Of a DNA stretch of 64,000 bases, positions 1 to 6,559 are shown piece by piece. Source of the DNA: JAYFQE01 sp034927345 (GTDB lineage Bacteria > Bacillota > Clostridia > Saccharofermentanales > UBA5734). The DNA is taken from the NCBI GenBank assembly GCA_034927345.1, contig JAYFQE010000006.1, positions 1 through 64,000 of the forward strand, read 5' to 3'. The notes under the pieces were generated by a model, which did not search any database, was not told the DNA's origin, and saw nothing but the letters and a program-made list of their open reading frames with translations. A program made the position numbers and the translations under genes. The first letter of the stretch is position 1, and each line of letters starts with the position of its first letter.

Positions 1-65
1 CGGACCAGTTCACCTAGTTCCTGCTTTATGGCGCCTTCGTTAAGCTGTATAATCTTCTCAGACAT
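1..65 (-). CDS. IS256-family transposase, N-terminal fragment cut by window edge
   Basis: Read leftwards from an ATG at 65, the only visible residues are 21 codons beginning MSEKIIQLNEGAIK and ending QELGELVR. This matches the very characteristic start of IS256-family (DDE, mutator-type) transposases. A good ribosome site, AAAGGAG, lies 8 bases upstream of the ATG. The rest of the protein lies outside the window, so it cannot be said whether the element is intact. The transposase points away from the neighbouring sigma/anti-sigma pair. Recognition rests on a short stretch but the motif is distinctive. Confidence 0.75.
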   Translation of the reverse strand, partial: MSEKIIQLNEGAIKQELGELV

Positions 66-257
66 GATTCGTTCTCCTTTGCTCGGTTAATGTTTGGGTC
101 GCTTCTTACATTTTACCAAGCGAGAACGAGTCATGTCGTTCCATTTTTCAAAGTGCGCAATTTCAGGATACGTCATCGCCTGATATTACGCGGCTTTTGT
201 TTTTATTAAGAAAAGGCAGACGCTTTTCTTTTACGGAAAAATGATATCATGCTCGAC
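66..257. other. AT-rich gap, probable end of the insertion sequence
   Basis: This gap holds no gene. It should contain the terminal inverted repeat of the IS256-type element, since the transposase starts at 65 and reads outwards; the other end of the element is not in the window, so the repeat cannot be defined. An AT-rich hairpin (AAGAAAAG at 208-215, CTTTTCTT at 223-230) could end transcription of the anti-sigma gene, and a 10-bp palindrome ATGATATCAT lies at 241-250. Neither is strong. Confidence 0.4.
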
Positions 258-1076
258 TTACTGAATTATAGAAGTCAATGTTTCGACAAATTCATTTTGC
301 GTTAAGTTGTTTGCAGTAATTCTAAAACCCACATCATGATAAAGAAACTCTGCATAATAGTATTCATTTTTTTTGATGGAGTAATGGCCAATGAATAACT
401 CATTTCCGTTTATGGTCGATTTTTCGTTTTTATTATTTGTAAAAGTTGCTATGTCCGTATAGGGAAGCTGGCCTTTTGAAAGTTCGATGTTAAGATATTT
501 AGTTTCGGATGAATTTACATAGTTTAGTACGTTCTGACTGTAATAAATATCGCCGGTTCCCTTGTCTCTTTTAAAAATGCCATATACTGCATCGGCAACC
601 TCATTCATGTCATTGGGAAGGACCGTTGGAAAAACGTTAATTCCATAGAAGTTACAGAGCTCCTGCTTATTCATTTTTATAAAATCTTCAGTTTTTAAGG
701 CTATATTCATTTTATCAGCAGATGGCAATTGAGTAAGTTCATGAATCATTATGTCCGATGTTTTTGTCGGAATATTTTGTTGGGATTCTGATTCAATTGC
801 CTTATTGACTGAAGAATTATCCGTGTTTGTATGACTGATTTGTGATGGATCAATGATTCCGGAATTGAAATTATTCATATGAGGCAAAGCATAAATGGCT
901 ACCAAAGCAAATCCTGCACATACAGCTACAGAAGCAAGTCTTATGATCCATATTGTTTTATGTGATTTCATAACAGAAGTTTGAACATCTTGATTGATGC
1001 ACTTTTTCCGTATTTCCTCAAAGTTTGGCATTTTCGCATTGCACGCTTTCTTTAGCAGTTCTTTTTCATTCATCAT
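258..1076 (-). CDS. Membrane-anchored anti-sigma factor-like protein (DUF4367-like C-terminus)
   Basis: A 272-residue single-pass membrane protein. It has about 40 residues of charged cytoplasmic N-terminus, one membrane segment (IWIIRLASVAVCAGFALV), a Ser/Asn/Gln-rich spacer and an extracytoplasmic domain. The last 60 residues (YYYAEFLYHDVGFRITANN, then LTQNEFVETL) resemble DUF4367 domains that end many Clostridial sigma-regulating proteins. No HxxxCxxC zinc anti-sigma motif is present. Its start overlaps the end of the upstream sigma factor gene, with AAAGGA ahead of ATGATG, so the two are translationally coupled. A TTG 18 bases upstream is less likely as start. The inferred job is to hold the partner sigma factor at the membrane until a signal arrives. 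Function is assigned from context and topology. Confidence 0.65.
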   Translation of the reverse strand: MMNEKELLKKACNAKMPNFEEIRKKCINQDVQTSVMKSHKTIWIIRLASVAVCAGFALVAIYALPHMNNFNSGIIDPSQISHTNTDNSSVNKAIESESQQNIPTKTSDIMIHELTQLPSADKMNIALKTEDFIKMNKQELCNFYGINVFPTVLPNDMNEVADAVYGIFKRDKGTGDIYYSQNVLNYVNSSETKYLNIELSKGQLPYTDIATFTNNKNEKSTINGNELFIGHYSIKKNEYYYAEFLYHDVGFRITANNLTQNEFVETLTSIIQ

Positions 1077-1629
1077 GAGTACCATCCTTTCCAATATAAA
1101 GCTTTCGCAGCTCTTTTAGGGTGCGATACAATTTGTTTTTGACATTCGATTCACGCATAGACAGCTGCCTGGCAATTTCAGGGATTGTCATATCCAAAGA
1201 ATAGTAAAGATAAAATACTTTTTGTATGTCCTGCGACTTTTCAGATATAAACTTGTTGATTTGTGCAACTAATACCTCTACGGAAGCGTTTTCCTCAACA
1301 GAAAAATCGCTCATCTCTAAATCGACAATATTAACTTCTTCCCCGTTGTTATTGGTCGTAAAAAGCGGAACGACGGATTTCAGTTTGTCAAACAATGAAT
1401 AATAGCGATAGATTTTTTGCTTTGCAATATTCATTACAAAAGCATCGCGATGATCAATATAGTCCAAACCACGCTTTGCCAGAACAACATATAGTTCCAT
1501 ATAAATGTCCTGGAAAATATCGCTGATATCCGAAGTATTATTACACTTTGAGGTAATGTATGAAAGCACCTTTCTGTTTGTTGATTTGTATATGTCATTA
1601 AAAAGGTTAGTGGTGTTTTGGTCGACCAT
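1066..1629 (-). CDS. RNA polymerase sigma-70 family (ECF-type) sigma factor
   Basis: A 187-residue sigma factor with only regions 2 and 4. Region 2 is seen in DIFQDIYMELYVVLAKRG and the following DAFVMNIAKQKIYRYY; region 4 in FYLYYSLDMTIPEIARQLSM and then RESNVKNKLYRTLKELRKLY, a clear helix-turn-helix for the -35 element. The ATG at 1629 follows a GGCGGTGG ribosome site; an in-frame GTG 18 bases earlier is possible. It directs RNA polymerase to a small regulon and is coupled to the downstream membrane protein, which is probably its anti-sigma factor. Base composition is clearly more AT-rich than the genes from 1767 onward, which together with the adjacent insertion sequence suggests acquired DNA. 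Confidence 0.85.
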   Translation of the reverse strand: MVDQNTTNLFNDIYKSTNRKVLSYITSKCNNTSDISDIFQDIYMELYVVLAKRGLDYIDHRDAFVMNIAKQKIYRYYSLFDKLKSVVPLFTTNNNGEEVNIVDLEMSDFSVEENASVEVLVAQINKFISEKSQDIQKVFYLYYSLDMTIPEIARQLSMRESNVKNKLYRTLKELRKLYIGKDGTHDE

Positions 1630-1696
1630 TTGTCCACCGCCTTTCACAATATAAGCGTAAAGAAAAAACCAATTAGTTTCACTAAAATCAAACGCA

Positions 1697-1724
1697 TTGT
1701 CATTGCTTTGAAGTAAACTATAAT
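1697..1724 (+). promoter_or_regulatory. Sigma-A promoter for the beta-helix gene
   Basis: TTGTCA at 1697-1702 and a perfect TATAAT at 1719-1724 with a 16-base spacer, about 40 bases ahead of the GH141-like gene start. Confidence 0.6.
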
Positions 1725-1766
1725 AGAATTCACAACATAATTCGATGCCAATATGGAGGAACCGTC

Positions 1767-3806
1767 ATGAGAGAATTGTATGTATCACCCAAGGGTAGTA
1801 AAAAAGACGCCACGGGCACCATAGATGCTCCGTATCCTGCGCTGGAACAAGCCTTGGCGCAAGTCCGCCGCTGGAAACAAGAAGGCCGGCTCGATGGTGA
1901 AACGACAATCTGGTTGCGCGGCGGCGAGTACCTTCTGGAAGCGCCGGTCCGGCTGACCGACGCTGATTCGGCTCCTCTGGCCATTAAGGCCTGTCCCGGT
2001 GAAAGACCGGTTTTTTCCGGCGGCCGGCGGATCTCCGGTTTTATGCCGGCTTTGATCAACGGCATATCCGGCTGGCGTGCGGTTTTGCCTGAAGTAAAGA
2101 AGGGCTGGAATTTCCAGCAGCTCTATGTCAACGGCCAGCGAAGAGAACGGCCCCGTTATCCGAAGACCGGCTTTCTCTGGATCGAGAAAGATCCGGACCT
2201 GGAACTTGGCCTTGACATGAGCGATGCTCTGTTTCATGGCAACGATCGGTTTCATTATGCCGCCGGTGATTTGAAAAAGTGGCGCAATTTATGCGATGTT
2301 GACGTGATGATTCATCATTATTGGATCCAGGAGCGTATGCCGGTCGAATCGCTGGACGAGCAGGCCAGGTTGGTTACCTTCCGGCGCCGGACTGTTTTCG
2401 GTATGAAAGATGATGTATTCGACCGCTATTCGAAATACACGGTTGAAAATGTTTATGAAGAAATGAACCAGCCCGGCCAATGGTATTTGGACCGGAGCGA
2501 AGGCGCGCTTTATTATATTCCCCTGGCTGGCGAAGAACCGGATGCTGTCGAAGTGATCGCGCCGGTTATACCCTGTCTTCTGGAAATCAGGGGGAAGGCG
2601 GATGCCAACCGTTATGTGGAGCATATCCGTTTTGAAGGCGTTTCTTTCTGTTATGGCGCCTGGGTGCAGCCTTCTGTGCGTGAGTATTTTAAGAAAGACG
2701 CGTTTCTACAGGCCCAGGCCGGACGGCAGGAAAAGGATTTTGCCGAATCACCTCAGGCGGCGTCACATATTCCGGGTTGTCTTTCGCTGACCGGCGCCCG
2801 GCATATCCAGTTTAAGCACTGCCGGGTGGAACACGTCGGCTGGTACGCGGTTGAAATCGGCGAAGGCTGCCATGGCAACCAGATCCTCGGCTGCACCTTG
2901 CGTGATCTCGGCGCGGGCGGCGTAAAAATCAACGGCGGGAATGCGGAAGATCCGCTGTGGCGCCGGACAACCGCGACAACTGTTGCGGATTGCACGATCT
3001 GCGACGGCGGCCGGATGACGATGTCCGCGGTCGGTATCCTGTCTATGCATTCTGCCTGGAATCGCTTCATTCATAATCATATTCATGATTTTTTCTATTC
3101 GGGCATATCTTGCGGCTGGATCTGGGGTTACGCGCCAAGCAGCTCTCATCATAATGAAATCGCCTGGAATCATATCCATCATCTGGGGAAAGCGCAGTTG
3201 TCCGATATGGGCGGCATTTATACTCTGGGCGAGCAGCCCGGCACGGCGATTCGCTGCAATTATATCCACGACATCGTTAAAAGCAATTATGGCGGCTGGG
3301 GCGTCTATCTGGACGAGGGATCGTCACATATCGTTGTTGAACGGAATATCTGTGTCAATCTGTCCAGCCAGGGCTTCCATCAACATTACGGAAAGGAAAA
3401 CATAATCCGGAACAATGTTTTCGCCTTGGGTCAGGAAGCCCAGCTGGCCATAACCCGGCCTGAAGATCATGTTTCGGTCAGTCTGGAAAAGAATATTTTC
3501 TTGAGCGACGGCAAGCCGATTTTTAATACCGGTGTGGCCGATATGCAATCAACTGCCCATATCCGGAGCGATTTGAATCTTTTCTACGACCGGGCAGGCG
3601 ATCCGGTTTTCAGTCCGGATGAACCGGACTGGCGCGACTGGCAGAAAGCCGGCTTGGATCAGCATTCAGTCTTTGCCGATCCTCTGATATCCGGCCTCGA
3701 AACCGGCTGTTTGGTTTTTGCTCCGGATACGCCGGCGCAAAGCCTGGGCTTCGAGCCGTTTTCCCTTGAAGACGCCGGCCCCAGGGCGGCTGTTGCGATG
3801 ATATGA
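1767..3806 (+). CDS. Right-handed parallel beta-helix protein, GH141-like, cytoplasmic
   Basis: A 679-residue protein opening with RELYVSPKGSKKDATGTIDA and PYPALEQALAQVRR, the usual beginning of large beta-helix enzymes related to glycoside hydrolase family 141 (fucosidase/xylanase). Residues from about 340 to 560 form short Gly/Asn/His-rich rungs (HIQFKHCRVEHVGWYAVEIG, NQILGCTLRDLGAGGVKING, SSHHNEIAWNHIHHLG). There is no signal peptide, so it should act inside the cell on imported oligosaccharide. The start has a TGGAGG ribosome site and its own promoter. It stands alone, away from the main sugar locus at 41-57 kb, followed 20 bases later by a methyltransferase gene. The substrate cannot be read from the sequence; a pectate lyase-like or epimerase role for the same fold is not excluded. 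Confidence 0.7.
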   Translation: MRELYVSPKGSKKDATGTIDAPYPALEQALAQVRRWKQEGRLDGETTIWLRGGEYLLEAPVRLTDADSAPLAIKACPGERPVFSGGRRISGFMPALINGISGWRAVLPEVKKGWNFQQLYVNGQRRERPRYPKTGFLWIEKDPDLELGLDMSDALFHGNDRFHYAAGDLKKWRNLCDVDVMIHHYWIQERMPVESLDEQARLVTFRRRTVFGMKDDVFDRYSKYTVENVYEEMNQPGQWYLDRSEGALYYIPLAGEEPDAVEVIAPVIPCLLEIRGKADANRYVEHIRFEGVSFCYGAWVQPSVREYFKKDAFLQAQAGRQEKDFAESPQAASHIPGCLSLTGARHIQFKHCRVEHVGWYAVEIGEGCHGNQILGCTLRDLGAGGVKINGGNAEDPLWRRTTATTVADCTICDGGRMTMSAVGILSMHSAWNRFIHNHIHDFFYSGISCGWIWGYAPSSSHHNEIAWNHIHHLGKAQLSDMGGIYTLGEQPGTAIRCNYIHDIVKSNYGGWGVYLDEGSSHIVVERNICVNLSSQGFHQHYGKENIIRNNVFALGQEAQLAITRPEDHVSVSLEKNIFLSDGKPIFNTGVADMQSTAHIRSDLNLFYDRAGDPVFSPDEPDWRDWQKAGLDQHSVFADPLISGLETGCLVFAPDTPAQSLGFEPFSLEDAGPRAAVAMI

Positions 3807-3826
3807 CAGGACAGCAGGAGGGCTAG

Positions 3827-4534
3827 ATGATCTCTATGATCGAAGTCGAAATATGGCATCGCCGTCTGCGTCTGGAAACAGATCCGCGGTTATTTTCACC
3901 CCGGCAGCCTGATTTAGGCACGCTGGCTATGCTGGAGACCGTGACGCTGCAATCTGGTGATCAGGTGCTGGATTTGGGCTGTGGTTATGGTCTGGTTGGT
4001 TTGGCGGCTGCTCAAATCATTGCGCCGGAACAGGTTGTTCTGGTTGATATCGACCCGCTGGCGGTTGCGGCAGCCCGCCGCAATGCCGTGGTCAATAACT
4101 GCCCGGGTGTCCGGATTTACCAGGGTGACGGCCCTGCCGCGGCCGATGCCGCTGAAGTCAAATACACCCTCATTTTATGCAATCCGCCTTACCATACGGA
4201 TTTTTCCGTCGCCCGACGCTTGATCGAGCAGAGTTTCCCCCGGCTGGCAGATGGCGGCCGTCTGATTCTGGTGGTTAAACGGTTGATCTGGTATAAAAAC
4301 AAGATGACCTCCGTTTTTGGCGGCGTCCATGTTCAGATGAAAGACGGCTATTATATTCTGACCGCAGAAAAAAGACCGGATTCCCGTCTGCAAGAGGGGA
4401 ATCCGGCGTTATTGACAGAAGTTCCGCCGATTCTTCCGCCTAAGCGGGACCGGCCGCAGAAAACGACGCGCAAACATGAGAAGAAAATGCGGCAGGCGGA
4501 ACGAAAAACCAGATCGTCAGGACATGCCGGCTGA
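3827..4534 (+). CDS. Class I SAM-dependent methyltransferase, RsmC-like
   Basis: A 235-residue protein with the SAM-binding glycine loop DLGCGYGLVG at residues 49-58, an acidic end to strand 2 (VVLVDIDPLAV) and the base-methylating motif NPPYH at 119-123. That motif is typical of enzymes that methylate the exocyclic amine of guanine or adenine. The layout matches the catalytic half of RsmC (16S rRNA m2G) and the short Firmicutes homologues often called YbxB-like. The last 45 residues are a basic, low-complexity tail (KRDRPQKTTRKHEKKMRQAE) likely to bind RNA. The start codon follows GGAGGG. It lies 20 bases after the beta-helix gene and ends facing the DUF1858 gene. The exact RNA target is not known. 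Confidence 0.75.
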   Translation: MISMIEVEIWHRRLRLETDPRLFSPRQPDLGTLAMLETVTLQSGDQVLDLGCGYGLVGLAAAQIIAPEQVVLVDIDPLAVAAARRNAVVNNCPGVRIYQGDGPAAADAAEVKYTLILCNPPYHTDFSVARRLIEQSFPRLADGGRLILVVKRLIWYKNKMTSVFGGVHVQMKDGYYILTAEKRPDSRLQEGNPALLTEVPPILPPKRDRPQKTTRKHEKKMRQAERKTRSSGHAG

Positions 4535-4552
4535 TCCCGTCGGATCGGCCGG
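4527..4552. terminator. Hairpin at a convergent gene junction
   Basis: CCGGCTGATCC (4527-4537) pairs with GGATCGGCCGG (4542-4552) around a 4-base loop, with two G-T pairs. It overlaps the end of the methyltransferase gene and lacks a T tract on either side, so it is only a weak candidate for a two-way terminator. Confidence 0.35.
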
Positions 4553-4571
4553 GTCTTCGGATGAGGCAGAA

Positions 4572-4793
4572 TCAGACGTTGGCCTGCGGCAGATCCTTAA
4601 CTTCAAAATAATGATTTAATTGGTCAATCAATTGATCGCAATCCAGACCGTGAACGGCGCAGGCTTCTTCGATCGTTTCGCCGGACGCCATGGCGCAGCC
4701 CAGACAATGCAAGCCGTTTTGGAAAAAGATCGGAATCGTTCCCCGATCCAGGTCCAGTACTTCGGAAATAATCATACCTTTATGAACAGTCAT
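4572..4793 (-). CDS. DUF1858 domain protein (hybrid-cluster-associated disulfide type)
   Basis: A 73-residue protein that is nearly all DUF1858 domain. It keeps the signature GLHCLGCAMASGETIEEAC, with the paired cysteines CLGC at residues 30-33, followed by HGLDCDQLIDQLN. Members are small cytoplasmic proteins thought to undergo reversible disulfide chemistry and are common in strict anaerobes, often beside hybrid-cluster proteins. Here no such neighbour is visible. The ATG at 4793 has GGGAGG 9 bases upstream; a TTG three codons earlier would leave no spacing. It follows the E2-like gene on the same strand after a gap of about 100 bases. Biochemical role unknown. Confidence 0.8.
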   Translation of the reverse strand: MTVHKGMIISEVLDLDRGTIPIFFQNGLHCLGCAMASGETIEEACAVHGLDCDQLIDQLNHYFEVKDLPQANV

Positions 4794-4895
4794 CTTGAAC
4801 AACCTCCCGGTTCAATTTATATATGGGCTTATTGTAACGCAGGCCGGCCGATCCGGCAACGGCGCTATGTTACGAAACACAGATCGGCGCGGATG

Positions 4896-5789
4896 TCAGA
4901 TTTTACCCGGTTTGGATATAATATCCAGCTCCTGCGGATTTTCCAGGAAATACTGGAACCGTTTGATCGAACGGGCATAATAGAATCCATCGCTGATTCG
5001 TTCGTCTAAAGTAAAGGCGACATTGACCACATCATGAACAGCCAGAGTGTTGTCGGGCAGGACAACCGGCGCTTTTTCCATTACGCCGATCGTCATGAAA
5101 ACGGAAGTGTCGCCCCATTCATACAGATGATGAAAAGGTGCGTCTACGTCGAGACTGCCAAGATTGGAAACGAAAATGCTGGTATGCATCGGATCGACAT
5201 CGACAACAAACCGCGGCAGCCATCCGTGATAATCCAAGAAACCGAGAAAACGGACTACGCCGCGCAGTAAAATCCGGGGCGTGCCCATAAGAAATGCGAG
5301 CCAGTTGACCGCTCCGTGCCGCTTCTGGGCGTTCTGACGCGCTTCCTGGCGTACTTTGCGCACTTCTTGCTGGATCCTCAGAGAGACGGACGACAAGGTG
5401 TCTTCCGGCTGAAAAGACATGATGGCGATTTCCTCATTGGCATCTTCTTTAAACTCCCGTTTGATGACAAAAGCGCAGGATATGCGATTGCGCTGATAGA
5501 GCCGGCGCCCCATGATGAAACGGTTCAATTGCGGTCTTTCGACAACGGTTTTAACCAGCGCCGCCAGAAAAGCATGAAATAGCGTTGCTTTCGGAGCGTC
5601 CCCGTTGGCCGCGGCTTCGTGGTTCTTTTCGTTGAGATAAACTTTTAGCGCGGTGACATCGATTTGCTGACGGAAATAAATAGCAGACTCGTTGCGTCCC
5701 TTCATGATAAACGGAAAAAACCGGATAAATGGATCCACTTTTTTTAAATAAGTGCCATCTGGCCGGCTGAATCCTTTTATGATTCCCAT
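4896..5789 (-). CDS. E2-like acyltransferase-fold protein (CAT/2-oxoacid dehydrogenase E2 superfamily), altered active site
   Basis: A 297-residue protein with the chloramphenicol acetyltransferase/E2 catalytic fold and no lipoyl or peripheral-subunit-binding domain. Fold hallmarks are KATLFHAFLAALVKTVVERP, the later SIFVSNLGSLDVDAPFHHLY with GDTSVFMTIGVME, and the C-terminal block VAFTLDERISDGFYYA. In true E2 enzymes that block reads DHRxxDG with a catalytic histidine; here residues 262-268 read DERISDG, so the histidine position is glutamate. It therefore probably does not act as a normal acyltransferase. A middle stretch (LAFLMGTPRILLRGVVRFLGFL) is hydrophobic and may touch the membrane. 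The start has a GGGGGGAA ribosome site. Similar stand-alone proteins exist in Clostridia, with no known role that I can state. Confidence 0.7.
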   Translation of the reverse strand: MGIIKGFSRPDGTYLKKVDPFIRFFPFIMKGRNESAIYFRQQIDVTALKVYLNEKNHEAAANGDAPKATLFHAFLAALVKTVVERPQLNRFIMGRRLYQRNRISCAFVIKREFKEDANEEIAIMSFQPEDTLSSVSLRIQQEVRKVRQEARQNAQKRHGAVNWLAFLMGTPRILLRGVVRFLGFLDYHGWLPRFVVDVDPMHTSIFVSNLGSLDVDAPFHHLYEWGDTSVFMTIGVMEKAPVVLPDNTLAVHDVVNVAFTLDERISDGFYYARSIKRFQYFLENPQELDIISKPGKI

Positions 5790-5884
5790 AGATCTGATTC
5801 CCCCCGTATCTGACCGGCCGGAAACCAGCCGTTGTCAAAAATCATTAATATTCTACCCCCAAAACCCCATCTGGCATATATTCT

Positions 5885-6553
5885 TCATGTTTTTCTTTCT
5901 GGCTCCGCCGTCGTCCGGACATCAGGCAAAAATTGTCCGGCGCCGGCCAGAAAGATGCCCGCGGCTGTTACAACCTCCGCCGGGCTGATTGTTGGCAGCA
6001 CAGCCAGCCGCAGACCGGTCAGAAGAGAACAAGGCCAGATCTGGCCGAGCCAGGGCAGCCGGGTATCTGGGCCAATGATCTGCAGCATCAGATAAGCCTG
6101 ATTGCGAATGCCGGCCAGCAGAGCCGGATTTCCTGCCTGAACCAGAAAATCTTCCTTGATCGGCCAATAACCGTGGTTGAGCAGAAAAACAGCTGCTTCG
6201 CCGCCTAAGCCAAGCAAGATGACGATAAGCGCGATTTTTTGGAGATTCGGCAGACGGCGGTTGTTCTGGCTGCCGGTCCAGTTTGGCGGCGTCAGATTCA
6301 GCGCCAGAAAAAAAGACCAGATCAAATAGCGTAAAGTAACCAGGGCGATCAATAAACGGCGGCTATCCGACCAGAGGCTGCCCGGCCACCAAATAGAAAT
6401 CAGATAGGGAAGAGCGCTTGCGATGATTGCCGCCGGGACCAGGAGCAGGCCCCGCCAGCGTTCGAAAAGCAAAGGCCGCCAGTGCCGGCGCAGCAGTAAG
6501 CCGACCAGGAGGCCTACGCAAAAAACGACAAGATCGAACGTTCCCTTATCCAT
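5885..6553 (-). CDS. Multi-pass membrane protein, DUF5317-like
   Basis: A 222-residue hydrophobic protein with about six membrane segments, for example TFDLVVFCVGLLVGLLL, LLVPAAIIASALPYLISIWW, LPNLQKIALIVILLGLGG and VVTAAGIFLAGAGQFLP. A conserved-looking polar block (LPNLQK, then FLLNHGYWPIKEDF) lies between segments. It resembles DUF5317, small membrane proteins of unknown function in Firmicutes. The start lies 6 bases after the leuS stop codon with no good ribosome site of its own, so it is probably translated by coupling to leuS. No enzyme motif is visible. Confidence 0.6.
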   Translation of the reverse strand: MDKGTFDLVVFCVGLLVGLLLRRHWRPLLFERWRGLLLVPAAIIASALPYLISIWWPGSLWSDSRRLLIALVTLRYLIWSFFLALNLTPPNWTGSQNNRRLPNLQKIALIVILLGLGGEAAVFLLNHGYWPIKEDFLVQAGNPALLAGIRNQAYLMLQIIGPDTRLPWLGQIWPCSLLTGLRLAVLPTISPAEVVTAAGIFLAGAGQFLPDVRTTAEPERKT

Positions 6554-6559
6554 GAATAT

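Noticed and set aside
1648..1681. ECF-type autoregulated promoter for the sigma factor (TGAAAC upstream)
   Set aside because: The distance from the TGAAAC to any suitable -10 is about 22 bases, too long for an ECF promoter.
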